Part shown: in pieces, positions 19,551 through 31,179 of the stretch
Layout of the letters: the number at the start of each line of letters is the position of its first letter
Position numbering within the stretch: position 1 is the stretch's first letter
Assembly: GCA_027574665.1 (NCBI GenBank)
Contig: CM050657.1
Coordinates: 14,024,404-14,088,403, forward strand
Length of the DNA stretch: 64,000 nt
From: Rhynochetos jubatus
Taxonomy: Eukaryota; Chordata; Aves; Eurypygiformes; Rhynochetidae
Direction: 5' to 3'
Position numbers and translations under genes: made by a program
Notes under the pieces: generated by a model
Databases searched by the model: none
The model's input: only the letters and a program-made list of their open reading frames with translations
What the model was told of the DNA's origin: nothing

Positions 19551-22500
19551 CTAACCCTAAGCGTAACCCTAATTGTTAGGGTGTGCGGTTTCTGGCCCCA
19601 TCCCCTCTGGGTTCCAGCTAATAAAGCTGGGGAGGCAGCAATGTGGGTGCAGTGTTTTGCTCCTCTTGGCAGGCCTTTGCAATGCCAGCTAGCCCTGGAG
19701 CTGTGGGCTTTCTGGTTCTCCGGACGCTAACCCTAAGCGTAACCCTAATTGTTAGGGTGCGCGGTTTCCGACCCGGCACCTCTGGGTTCTGGCTAATAAA
19801 GGTGGGGAGGCAGCAATGTGGGTGCAGTGTTTTGCTCCTCTTGGCAGGCCTTTGCAATGCCAGCTAGCCCTGGAGCTGTGGGCTTTTTGGTTCTCCGGAC
19901 GCTAACCCTAAGCGTAACACTAATTGTTAGGGTGCGCGGTTTCCGGCCCCGGCCCCTCTGGGTTCTGGCTAGGGAAGGTGGGGAGGCAGCAATGTGGGTG
20001 CAGTGTTTTGCTCCTCTTGGCAGGCCTTTGCAATGCCAGCTAGCCCTGGAGCTGTGGGCTTTCTGGTTCTCCGGACGCTAACCCTAAGCGTAACCCTAAT
20101 TGTTAGGGTGCGCGGTTTCCGCCCCCGGCCCCTGTGGGTTCTGGCTAGGGAAGGTGGGGAGGCAGCAATGTGGGTGCAGTGTTTTGCTCCTCTTGGCAGG
20201 CCTTTGCAATGCCAGCTAGCCCTGGAGCTGTGGGCTTTCTGGTTCTCCGGACGCTAACCCTAAGCGTAACCCTAATTGTTAGGGTGCGCGGTTTCCGGCC
20301 CCGGCCCCTCTGGGTTCTGGCTAGGGAAGGTGGGGAGGCAGCAATGTGGGTGCAGTGTTTTGCTCCTCTTGGCAGGCCTTTGCAATGCCAGCTAGCCCTG
20401 GAGCTGTGGGCTTTCTGGTTCTCCGGACGCTAACCCTAAGCGTAACCCTAATATTTGACGTGCGCGGTTTCCAGACCCGGCCCCTCTGGGTTCTGGCTAA
20501 TAAAGCTGGGAACGCAGCAATGTGGGTGCAGTGTTTTGCTCCTCTTGGCAGGCCTTTGCAATGCCAGCTAGCCCTGGAGCTGTGGGCTTTCTGGTTCTCC
20601 GGACGCTAACCCTAACCCTAATATTTGACGTGCGCGGTTTCCGGCCCCGGCCCCTCTGGGTTCTGGCTAGGGAAGGTGGGGAGGCAGCAATGTGGGTGCA
20701 GTGTTTTGCTCCTCTTGGCAGGCCTTTGCAATGCCAGCTAGCCCTGGAGCTGTGGGCTTTCTGGTTCTCCGGACGCTAACCCTAAGCGTAACCCTAATTG
20801 TTAGGGTGCGCGGTTTCTGGCCCTGGCCCCTGTGGGTTCTGGCTATGGAAGGTGGGGAGGCAGCAATGTGGGTGCAGTGTTTTGCTCCTCTTGGCAGGCC
20901 TTTGCAATGCCAGCTAGCCCTGGAGCTGTGGGCTTTGTGGTTCTCCGGACGCGAACCCTAAGCGTAACCCTAATTGTTAGGGTGCGCGTTTTCCGGCCCT
21001 GGCCCGTCTGGGTTCTGGCTAATAAAGCTGGGGAGGCAGCAATGTGGGTGCAGTGTTTTGCTCCTCTTGGCAGGCCTTTGCAATGCCAGCTAGCCCTGGA
21101 GCTGTGGGCTTTCTGGTTCTCCGGACGCTAACCCTAAGCGTAACCCTAATATTTGACGTGCGCGGTTTCCAGCCCCAGCCCCTCTGGGTTCTGGCTAATA
21201 AAGGTGGGGAGGCAGCAATGTGGGTGCAGTGTTTTGCTCCTCTTGGCAGGCCTTTGCAATGCCAGCTAGCCCTGGAGCTGTGGGCTTTCTGGTTCTCCGG
21301 ACGCTAACCCTAAGCGTAACCCTAATTGTTAGGGTGCGCGGTTTCCGGCCCCAGCCCCTGTGGGTTCTGGCTAGGGAAGGTGGGGAGGCAGCAATGTGGG
21401 TGCAGTGTTTTGCTCCTCTTGGCAGGCCTTTGCAATGCCAGCTAGCCCTGGAGCTGTGGGCTTTCTGGTTCTCCGGACGCTAACCCTAAGCGTAACCCTA
21501 ATATTTGACGTGTGCGGTTTCCGGCCCCGGCCCCTGTGGGTTCTGGCTAATAAAGGTGGGGAGGCAGCAATGTGGGTGCAGTGTTTTGCTCCTCTTGGCA
21601 GGCCTTTGCAATGCCAGCTAGCCCTGGAGCTGTGGGCTTTTTGGTTCTCCGGACGCTAACCCTAAGCGTAACCCTAATTGTTAGGGTGCGCGGTTTCCGG
21701 CCCCGGCCCCTCTGGGTTCTGGCTAGGGAAGGTGGGGAGGCAGCAATGTGGGTGCAGTGTTTTGCTCCTCTTGGCAGGCCTTTGCAATGCCAGCTAGCCC
21801 TGGAGCTGTGGGCTTTCTGGTTCTCCGGACGCTAACCCTAAGCGTAACCCTAATTGTTAGGGTGCGCGGTTTCCGCCCCCGGCCCCTGTGGGTTCTGGCT
21901 AGGGAAGGTGGGGAGGCAGCAATGTGGGTGCAGTGTTTTGCTCCTCTTGGCAGGCCTTTGCAATGCCAGCTAGCCCTGGAGCTGTGGGCTTTCTGGTTCT
22001 CCGGACGCTAACCCTAAGCGTAACCCTAATTGTTAGGGTGCGCGGTTTCCGGCCCCGGCCCCTCTGGGTTCTGGCTAGGGAAGGTGGGGAGGCAGCAATG
22101 TGGGTGCAGTGTTTTGCTCCTCTTGGCAGGCCTTTGCAATGCCAGCTAGCCCTGGAGCTGTGGGCTTTGTGGTTCTCCGGACGCTAACCCTAAGCGTAAC
22201 CCTAATATTTGACGTGCGCGGTTTCCGGCCCCGGCCCCTCTGGGTTCTGGCTAGGGAAGGTGGGGAGGCAGCAATGTGGGTGCAGTGTTTTGCTCCTCTT
22301 GGCAGGCCTTTGCAATGCCAGCTAGCCCTGGAGCTGTGGGCTTTCTGGTTCTCCGGACGCTAACCCTAACCCTAACCCTAATATTTGACGTGCGCGGTTT
22401 CCGGCCCCGGCCCCTCTGCCTTCTGGCTAGGGAAGGTGGGGAGGCAGCAATGTGGGTGCAGTGTTTTGCTCCTCTTGGCAGGCCTTTGCAATGCCAGCTA

Positions 22501-22887
22501 GCCCTGGAGCTGTGGGCTTTCTGGTTCTCCGGACGCTAACCCTAAGTGTAACCCTAATTGTTAGGTTCCGCGGTTTCCGGCCCCGGACCCTCTGGGTTCT
22601 GGCTAATAAATGTGGGGAGGCAGCAATGTGGGTGCAGTGTTTTGCTCCTCTTGGCAGGCCTTTGCAATGCCAGCTAGCCCTGGAGCTGTGGGCTTTCTGG
22701 TTCTCCGGACGCTAACCCTAAGCGTAACCCTAATTGTTAGGGTGCGCGGTTTCCGGCCCCGGCCCCTGTGGGTTCTGGCTAGGGAAGGTGGGGAGGCAGC
22801 AATGTGGGTGCAGTGTTTTGCTCCTCTTGGCAGGCCTTTGCAATGCCAGCTAGCCCTGGAGCTGTGGGCTTTGTGGTTCTCCGGACG
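19551..22887 (+). repeat. Higher-order repeat D4, copy A (3,337 bp, 19 monomers)
   Basis: The copy begins at the TTTCTGGCCCCATCCC unit, followed by a 175-bp GACCCGGCACC unit (19727). Then come CCAGACCCGG with GGGAACGCAG (20430), a 170-bp unit (20606), TATGGAAGG (20776), a unit with CGCGAACCC (20952), CCAGCCCCAGCCC (21128), and later units including TAGGTTCCGCGG (22536). 17 x 176 + 175 + 170 = 3,337. Confidence 0.85.
20606..20621 (-). repeat. (CCCTAA)2 block, 170-bp monomer, copy A
   Basis: CTAA plus only two perfect hexamers, one fewer than normal, making a 170-bp class B unit. The same unit sits at the same place in each of three HOR copies. Confidence 0.95.
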
Positions 22888-23766
22888 CTAACCCTAAGCG
22901 TAACCCTAATTGTTAGGGTGTGCGGTTTCTGGCCCCATCCCCTCTGGGTTCCAGCTAATAAAGCTGGGGAGGCAGCAATGTGGGTGCAGTGTTTTGCTCC
23001 TCTTGGCAGGCCTTTGCAATGCCAGCTAGCCCTGGAGCTGTGGGCTTTCTGGTTCTCCGGACGCTAACCCTAAGCGTAACCCTAATTGTTAGGGTGCGCG
23101 GTTTCCGACCCGGCACCTCTGGGTTCTGGCTAATAAAGGTGGGGAGGCAGCAATGTGGGTGCAGTGTTTTGCTCCTCTTGGCAGGCCTTTGCAATGCCAG
23201 CTAGCCCTGGAGCTGTGGGCTTTCTGGTTCTCCGGACGCTAACCCTAAGCGTAACCCTAATTGTTAGGGTGCGCGGTTTCCGCCCCCGGCCCCTGTGGGT
23301 TCTGGCTAGGGAAGGTGGGGAGGCAGCAATGTGGGTGCAGTGTTTTGCTCCTCTTGGCAGGCCTTTGCAATGCCAGCTAGCCCTGGAGCTGTGGGCTTTC
23401 TGGTTCTCCGGACGCTAACCCTAAGCGTAACCCTAATTGTTAGGGTGCGCGGTTTCCGGCCCCGGCCCCTCTGGGTTCTGGCTAGGGAAGGTGGGGAGGC
23501 AGCAATGTGGGTGCAGTGTTTTGCTCCTCTTGGCAGGCCTTTGCAATGCCAGCTAGCCCTGGAGCTGTGGGCTTTCTGGTTCTCCGGACGCTAACCCTAA
23601 GCGTAACCCTAATATTTGACGTGCGCGGTTTCCAGACCCGGCCCCTCTGGGTTCTGGCTAATAAAGCTGGGAACGCAGCAATGTGGGTGCAGTGTTTTGC
23701 TCCTCTTGGCAGGCCTTTGCAATGCCAGCTAGCCCTGGAGCTGTGGGCTTTCTGGTTCTCCGGACG

Positions 23767-23782
23767 CTAACCCTAACCCTAA
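23767..23782 (-). repeat. (CCCTAA)2 block, 170-bp monomer, copy B
   Basis: Same contracted telomeric block as at 20606, following the GGGAACGCAG unit in copy B of the HOR. Confidence 0.95.
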
Positions 23783-25344
23783 TATTTGACGTGCGCGGTT
23801 TCCGGCCCCGGCCCCTCTGGGTTCTGGCTAGGGAAGGTGGGGAGGCAGCAATGTGGGTGCAGTGTTTTGCTCCTCTTGGCAGGCCTTTGCAATGCCAGCT
23901 AGCCCTGGAGCTGTGGGCTTTCTGGTTCTCCGGACGCTAACCCTAAGCGTAACCCTAATTGTTAGGGTGCGCGGTTTCCGGCCCCGGCCCCTGTGGGTTC
24001 TGGCTAGGGAAGGTGGGGAGGCAGCAATGTGGGTGCAGTGTTTTGCTCCTCTTGGCAGGCCTTTGCAATGCCAGCTAGCCCTGGAGCTGTGGGCTTTCTG
24101 GTTCTCCGGACGCTAACCCTAAGCGTAACCCTAATTGTTAGGGTGCGCGGTTTCTGGCCCTGGCCCCTGTGGGTTCTGGCTATGGAAGGTGGGGAGGCAG
24201 CAATGTGGGTGCAGTGTTTTGCTCCTCTTGGCAGGCCTTTGCAATGCCAGCTAGCCCTGGAGCTGTGGGCTTTGTGGTTCTCCGGACGCGAACCCTAAGC
24301 GTAACCCTAATTGTTAGGGTGCGCGTTTTCCGGCCCTGGCCCGTCTGGGTTCTGGCTAATAAAGCTGGGGAGGCAGCAATGTGGGTGCAGTGTTTTGCTC
24401 CTCTTGGCAGGCCTTTGCAATGCCAGCTAGCCCTGGAGCTGTGGGCTTTCTGGTTCTCCGGACGCTAACACTAAGCGTAACCCTAATATTTGACGTGCGC
24501 GGTTTCCAGCCCCAGCCCCTCTGGGTTCTGGCTAATAAAGGTGGGGAGGCAGCAATGTGGGTGCAGTGTTTTGCTCCTCTTGGCAGGCCTTTGCAATGCC
24601 AGCTAGCCCTGGAGCTGTGGGCTTTCTGGTTCTCCGGACGCTAACCCTAAGCGTAACCCTAATTGTTAGGGTGCGCGGTTTCCGGCCCCAGCCCCTGTGG
24701 GTTCTGGCTAGGGAAGGTGGGGAGGCAGCAATGTGGGTGCAGTGTTTTGCTCCTCTTGGCAGGCCTTTGCAATGCCAGCTAGCCCTGGAGCTGTGGGCTT
24801 TCTGGTTCTCCGGACGCTAACCCTAAGCGTAACCCTAATTGTTAGGGTGCGCGGTTTCCGCCCCCGGCCCCTGTGGGTTCTGGCTAGGGAAGGTGGGGAG
24901 GCAGCAATGTGGGTGCAGTGTTTTGCTCCTCTTGGCAGGCCTTTGCAATGCCAGCTAGCCCTGGAGCTGTGGGCTTTCTGGTTCTCCGGACGCTAACCCT
25001 AAGCGTAACCCTAATTGTTAGGGTGCGCGGTTTCCGGCCCCGGCCCCTCTGGGTTCTGGCTAGGGAAGGTGGGGAGGCAGCAATGTGGGTGCAGTGTTTT
25101 GCTCCTCTTGGCAGGCCTTTGCAATGCCAGCTAGCCCTGGAGCTGTGGGCTTTGTGGTTCTCCGGACGCTAACCCTAAGCGTAACCCTAATATTTGACGT
25201 GCGCGGTTTCCGGCCCCGGCCCCTCTGGGTTCTGGCTAGGGAAGGTGGGGAGGCAGCAATGTGGGTGCAGTGTTTTGCTCCTCTTGGCAGGCCTTTGCAA
25301 TGCCAGCTAGCCCTGGAGCTGTGGGCTTTCTGGTTCTCCGGACG

Positions 25345-26576
25345 CTAACCCTAAGCGTAACCCTAATTGTTAGGGTGCGCGGTTTCCGGCCCCGGCCCCT
25401 CTGGGTTCTGGCTAGGAAAGGTGGGGAGGCAGCAATGTGGGTGCAGTGTTTTGCTGCTCTTGGCAGGCCTTTGCAATGCCAGCTAGCCCTGGAGCTGTGG
25501 GCTTTCTGGTTCTCCGGACGCTAACCCTAACCCTAACCCTAATATTTGACGTGCGCAGTTTCCGGCCCCGGCCCCTGTGGGTTCTGGCTAATAAAGCTGG
25601 GGAGGCAGCAATGTGGGTGCAGTGTTTTGCTGCTCTTGGCAGGCCTTTGCAATGCCAGCTAGCCCTGGAGCTGTGGGCTTTCTGGTTCTCCGGACGCTAA
25701 CCCTAAGCGTAACCCTAATATTTGACGTGCGCGGTTTCCGGCCCCGGCCCCTCTGGATTCTGGCTAATAAAGGTGGGAATGCAGCAATGTGGGTGCAGTG
25801 TTTTGCTCCTCTTGGCAGGCCTTTGCAATGCCAGCTAGCCCTGGAGCTGTGGGCTTTCTGGTTCTCCGGACGCTAACCCTAAGCGTAACCCTACTTGTTA
25901 GGGTGCGCGGTTTCCGGCCCCGGCCCCTCTGGGTTCTGGCTAGGGAAGGTGGGGAGGCAGCAATGTGGGTGCAGTGTTTTGCTCCTCTTGGCAGGCCTTT
26001 GCAATGCCAGCTAGCCCTGGAGCTGTGGGCTTTCTGGTTCTCCGGACGCTAACCCTAACCCTAACCCTAATATTTGACGTGCGCGGTTTCCGGCCCCGGC
26101 CCCTCTGGGTTCTGGCTAGGGAAGGTGGGGAGGCAGCAATGTGGGTGCAGTGTTTTGCTCCTCTTGGCAGGCCTTTGCAATGCCAGCTAGCCCTGGAGCT
26201 GTGGGCTTTCTGGTTCTCCGGACGCTAACCCTAAGTGTAACCCTAATTGTTAGGTTCCGCGGTTTCCGGCCCCGGACCCTCTGGGTTCTGGCTAATAAAT
26301 GTGGGGAGGCAGCAATGTGGGTGCAGTGTTTTGCTCCTCTTGGCAGGCCTTTGCAATGCCAGCTAGCCCTGGAGCTGTGGGCTTTCTGGTTCTCCGGACG
26401 CTAACCCTAAGCGTAACCCTAATTGTTAGCGTCCGCGGTTTCCGGCCCCGGCCCCTCTGGGTTCTGGCTAATACAGGTGGGGAGGCAGCAATGTGGGTGC
26501 AGTGTTTTGCTCCTCTTGGCAGGCCTTTGCAATGCCAGCTAGCCCTGGAGCTGTGGGCTTTCTGGTTCTCCGGACG
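25345..26576 (+). repeat. HOR D4 leader segment, copy 2 (7 monomers)
   Basis: Matches 18319-19550 at 7,026 bp, the sum of the two HOR lengths (3,337 + 3,689). It carries the GGTGGGAATGCAG, CCCTACTTG and TAGGTTCCGCGG markers in order. A perfect-telomere unit at 26049 sits where copy 1 has none. Confidence 0.8.
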
Positions 26577-27455
26577 CTAACCCTAAGCGTAACCCTAATT
26601 GTTAGGGTGTGCGGTTTCTGGCCCCATCCCCTCTGGGTTCCAGCTAATAAAGCTGGGGAGGCAGCAATGTGGGTGCAGTGTTTTGCTCCTCTTGGCAGGC
26701 CTTTGCAATGCCAGCTAGCCCTGGAGCTGTGGGCTTTCTGGTTCTCCGGACGCTAACCCTAAGCGTAACCCTAATTGTTAGGGTGCGCGGTTTCCGACCC
26801 GGCACCTCTGGGTTCTGGCTAATAAAGGTGGGGAGGCAGCAATGTGGGTGCAGTGTTTTGCTCCTCTTGGCAGGCCTTTGCAATGCCAGCTAGCCCTGGA
26901 GCTGTGGGCTTTTTGGTTCTCCGGACGCTAACCCTAAGCGTAACCCTAATTGTTAGGGTGCGCGGTTTCCAGCCCCGGCCCCTCTGGGTTCTGGCTAGGG
27001 AAGGTGGGGAGGCAGCAATGTGGGTGCAGTGTTTTGCTCCTCTTGGCAGGCCTTTGCAATGCCAGCTAGCCCTGGAGCTGTGGGCTTTCTGGTTCTCCGG
27101 ACGCTAACCCTAAGCGTAACCCTAATTGTTAGGGTGCGCGGTTTCCGCCCCCGGCCCCTGTGGGTTCTGGCTAGGGAAGGTGGGGAGGCAGCAATGTGGG
27201 TGCAGTGTTTTGCTCCTCTTGGCAGGCCTTTGCAATGCCAGCTAGCCCTGGAGCTGTGGGCTTTCTGGTTCTCCGGACGCTAACCCTAAGCGTAACCCTA
27301 ATATTTGACGTGCGCGGTTTCCAGACCCGGCCCCTCTGGGTTCTGGCTAATAAAGCTGGGAACGCAGCAATGTGGGTGCAGTGTTTTGCTCCTCTTGGCA
27401 GGCCTTTGCAATGCCAGCTAGCCCTGGAGCTGTGGGCTTTCTGGTTCTCCGGACG

Positions 27456-27471
27456 CTAACCCTAACCCTAA
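27456..27471 (-). repeat. (CCCTAA)2 block, 170-bp monomer, copy C
   Basis: Third occurrence of the contracted block, again right after the GGGAACGCAG unit. The contraction therefore preceded the amplification of the HOR. Confidence 0.95.
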
Positions 27472-27977
27472 TATTTGACGTGCGCGGTTTCCGGCCCCGG
27501 CCCCTGTGGGTTCTGGCTAGGGAAGGTGGGGAGGCAGCAATGTGGGTGCAGTGTTTTGCTCCTCTTGGCAGGCCTTTGCAATGCCAGCTAGCCCTGGAGC
27601 TGTGGGCTTTCTGGTTCTCCGGACGCTAACCCTAAGCGTAACCCTAATATTTGACGTGTGCGGTTTCCGGCCCCGGCCCCTCTGGGTTCTGGCTAATAAA
27701 GGTGGGGAGGCAGCAATGTGGGTGCAGTGTTTTGCTCCTCTTGGCAGGCCTTTGCAATGCCAGCTAGCCCTGGAGCTGTGGGCTTTCTGGTTCTCCGGAC
27801 ACTAACCCTAAGCGTAACCCTAATTGTTAGGGTGCGCGGTTTCCGGCCCTGGCCCCTCTGGGTTCTGGCTAGGGAAGGTGGGGAGGCAGCAATGTGGGTG
27901 CAGTGTTTTGCTGCTCTTGGCAGGCCTTTGCAATGCCAGCTAGCCCTGGAGCTGTGGGCTTTCTGGTTCTCCGGACG

Positions 27978-28681
27978 CTAACCCTAAGCGTAACCCTAAT
28001 TGTTAGGGTGCGCGGTTTCCGGCCCTGGCCCCTCTGGGTTCTGGCTAATAAAGCTGGGGAGGCAGCAATGTGGGTGCAGTGTTTTGCTCCTCTTGGCAGG
28101 CCTTTGCAATGCCAGCTGGCCCTGGAGCTGTGGGCTTTCTGGTTCTCCGGACGCTAACCCTAAGCGTAACCCTAATTGTTAGGGTGCGCGGTTTCCGGCC
28201 CTGGCCCCTGTGGGTTCTGGCTATGGAAGGTGGGGAGGCAGCAATGTGGGTGCAGTGTTTTGCTCCTCTTGGCAGGCCTTTGCAATGCCAGCTAGCCCTG
28301 GAGCTGTGGGCTTTCTGGTTCTCCGGACGCTAACCCTAACCCTAACCCTAATATTTGACGTGCGCGGTTTCCGGCCCCGGCCCCTCCGGATTCTGGCTAA
28401 TAAAGGTGGGGAGGCAGCAATGTGGGTGCAGTGTTTTGCTCCTCTTGGCAGGCCTTTGCAATGCCAGCTAGCCCTGGAGCTGTGGGCTTTGTGGTTCTCC
28501 GGACGCTAACCCTAAGCGTAACCCTAATATTTGACGTGCGCGGTTTCCGGCCCCGGCCCCTCTGGGTTCTGGCTAGGGAAGGTGGGGAGGCAGCAATGTG
28601 GGTGCAGTGTTTTGCTCCTCTTGGCAGGCCTTTGCAATGCCAGCTAGCCCTGGAGCTGTGGGCTTTGTGGTTCTCCGGACG
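27978..28681 (+). repeat. Four-monomer duplication D5, copy 1
   Basis: The order is a unit with GCCAGCTGGCCC, TATGGAAGG, perfect telomere with CCTCCGGATT, then class B TAGGGAAGG. It recurs at 29034-29743. Here the telomeric block at 28330 has three perfect hexamers. Confidence 0.85.
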
Positions 28682-29033
28682 CGAACCCTAAGCGTAACCC
28701 TAATTGTTAGGGTGCGCGTTTTCCGGCCCTGGCCCGTCTGGGTTCTGGCTAATACAGGTGGGGAGGCAGCAATGTGGGTGCAGTGTTTTGCTCCTCTTGG
28801 CAGGCCTTTGCAATGCCAGCTAGCCCTGGAGCTGTGGGCTTTCTGGTTCTCCGGACGCTAACCCTAAGCGTAACCCTAATATTTGACGTGCGCGGTTTCC
28901 AGCCCCAGCCCCTCTGGGTTCTGGCTAATAAAGGTGGGGAGGCAGCAATGTGGGTGCAGTGTTTTGCTCCTCTTGGCAGGCCTTTGCAATGCCAGCTAGC
29001 CCTGGAGCTGTGGGCTTTCTGGTTCTCCGGACG

Positions 29034-29743
29034 CTAACCCTAAGTGTAACCCTAATTGTTAGGGTGCGCGGTTTCCGGCCCCAGCCCCTGTGGGTTCTGG
29101 CTAGGGAAGGTGGGGAGGCAGCAATGTGGGTGCAGTGTTTTGCTCCTCTTGGCAGGCCTTTGCAATGCCAGCTGGCCCTGGAGCTGTGGGCTTTCTGGTT
29201 CTCCGGACGCTAACCCTAAGCGTAACCCTAATTGTTAGGGTGCGCGGTTTCCGGCCCTGGCCCCTGTGGGTTCTGGCTATGGAAGGTGGGGAGGCAGCAA
29301 TGTGGGTGCAGTGTTTTGCTCCTCTTGGCAGGCCTTTGCAATGCCAGCTAGCCCTGGAGCTGTGGGCTTTCTGGTTCTCCGGACGCTAACCCTAACCCTA
29401 ACCCTAACCCTAATATTTGACGTGCGCGGTTTCCGGCCCCGGCCCCTCCGGATTCTGGCTAATAAAGGTGGGGAGGCAGCAATGTGGGTGCAGTGTTTTG
29501 CTCCTCTTGGCAGGCCTTTGCAATGCCAGCTAGCCCTGGAGCTGTGGGCTTTGTGGTTCTCCGGACGCTAACCCTAAGCGTAACCCTAATATTTGACGTG
29601 CGCGGTTTCCGGCCCCGGCCCCTCTGGGTTCTGGCTAGGGAAGGTGGGGAGGCAGCAATGTGGGTGCAGTGTTTTGCTCCTCTTGGCAGGCCTTTGCAAT
29701 GCCAGCTAGCCCTGGAGCTGTGGGCTTTGTGGTTCTCCGGACG
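29034..29743 (+). repeat. Four-monomer duplication D5, copy 2 (6 bp longer)
   Basis: Repeats 27978-28681 at an offset of 1,056 bp. The telomeric block at 29386 has four hexamers where copy 1 has three, so the copies differ by one hexamer in length. Confidence 0.85.
29386..29413 (-). repeat. Perfect (CCCTAA)4 block, 182-bp monomer
   Basis: CTAA plus four perfect hexamers in a CCTCCGGATT class B unit. It heads the first of three similar cassettes, each ending in a CCCTAGTTGTTCGGG unit (29920, 31510, 33452). Confidence 0.95.
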
Positions 29744-31151
29744 CTAACCCTAAGCGTAACCCTAATTGTTAGGGTGCGCGGTTTCCGGCCCCGGCCCCTC
29801 TGGGTTCTGGCTAGGAAAGGTGGGGAGGCAGCAATGTGGGTGCAGTGTTTTGCTGCTCTTGGCAGGCCTTTGCAATGCCAGCTAGCCCTGGAGCTGTGGG
29901 CTTTCTGGTTCTCCGGACGCTAACCCTAAGCGTAACCCTAGTTGTTCGGGTGCGCGGTTTCCGGCCCCGGCCCCTGTGGGTTCTGGATAGGGAAGGTGGG
30001 GAGGCAGCAATGTGGGTGCAGTGTTTTGCTCCTCTTGGCAGGCCTTTGCAATGCCAGCTAGCCCTGGAGCTGTGGGCTTTCTGGTTCTCCGGACGCTAAC
30101 CCTAAGCGTAACCCTAATTGTTAGGGTGCGCGGTTTCCGGCCCCGGCCCCTGTGGGTTCTGGCTAGGGAAGGTGGGGAGGCAGCAATGTGGGTGCAGTGT
30201 TTTGCTCCTCTTGGCAGGCCTTTGCAATGCCAGCTAGCCCTGGAGCTGTGGGCTTTGTGGTTCTCCGGACGCTAACCCTAAGCGTAACCCTAATTGTTAG
30301 CGTCCGCGATTTCCGGCCCCGGCCCCTGTGGGTTCTGGCTAATACAGGTGGGGAGGCAGCAATGTGGGTGCAGTGTTTTGCTCCTCTTGGCAGGCCTTTG
30401 CAATGCCAGCTAGCCCTGGAGCTGTGGGCTTTGTGGTTCTCCGGACGCTAACCCTAAGCGTAACCCTAATTGTTAGGGTGCGCGGTTTCCGGCCCCGTCC
30501 CCTCTGGGTTCTGGCTAATAAAGGTGGGGAGGCAGCAATGTGGGTGCAGTGTTTTGCTCCTCTTGGCAGGCCTTTGCAATGCCAGCTAGCCCTGGAGCTG
30601 TGGGCTTTGTGGTTCTCCGGACGCTAACCCTAAGCGTAACCCTAATATTTGACGTGCGCAGTTTCCAGCCCCGGCCCCTCTGGGTTCTGGCTAGGGAAGG
30701 TGGGGAGGCAGCAATGTGGGTGCAGTGTTTTGCTCCTCTTGGCAGGCCTTTGCAATGCCAGCTAGCCCTGGAGCTGTGGGCTTTCTGGTTCTCCGGACGC
30801 TAACCCTAAGCGTAACCCTAATTGTTAGCGTCCGCGGTTTCCGGCCCCGGCCCCTGTGGGTTCTGGCTAATACAGGTGGGGAGGCAGCAATGTGGGTGCA
30901 GTGTTTTGCTCCTCTTGGCAGGCCTTTGCAATGCCAGCTAGCCCTGGAGCTGTGGGCTTTCTGGTTCTCCGGACACTAACCCTAAGCGTAACCCTAATTG
31001 TTAGGGTGCGCGGTTTCCGGCCCCGGCCCCTGTGGGTTCTGGCTAGGGAAGGTGGGGAGGCAGCAATGTGGGTGCAGTGTTTTGCTCCTCTTGGCAGGCC
31101 TTTGCAATGCCAGCTAGCCCTGGAGCTGTGGGCTTTCTGGTTCTCCGGACG

Positions 31152-31179
31152 CTAACCCTAACCCTAACCCTAACCCTAA
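31152..31179 (-). repeat. Perfect (CCCTAA)4 block, 182-bp monomer
   Basis: Same 182-bp CCTCCGGATT class B unit. It heads the cassette 31152-31685 (182-bp unit, class B unit, CCCTAGTTGTTCGGG unit). Confidence 0.95.

Larger units (their letters stand above)
22888..26576 (+). repeat. Higher-order repeat D4, copy B (3,689 bp, 21 monomers)
   Basis: Same landmark order as copy A: CCCCATCCC (22888), 175-bp unit (23064), GGGAACGCAG (23591), 170-bp unit (23767), TATGGAAGG (24113), CGCGAACCC (24289), CCAGCCCCAGCCC (24465). It lacks the 19902-type unit, has an extra unit at 23937, and ends with the second leader segment (25345-26576). 19 x 176 + 175 + 170 = 3,689. Confidence 0.85.
26577..29209 (+). repeat. 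Higher-order repeat D4, copy C (partial, rearranged)
   Basis: It begins with the same cassette (CCCCATCCC 26577, 175-bp unit 26753, GGGAACGCAG 27280, 170-bp unit 27456). It keeps CGCGAACCC (28682), CCAGCCCCAGCCC (28858) and CCCCAGCCCCTG (29034). Between these lie extra units, including TAGCTGGCCC (27978) and TATGGAAGG followed by a perfect telomere block (28154, 28330), so it has been rearranged since it split from A and B. Confidence 0.75.
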
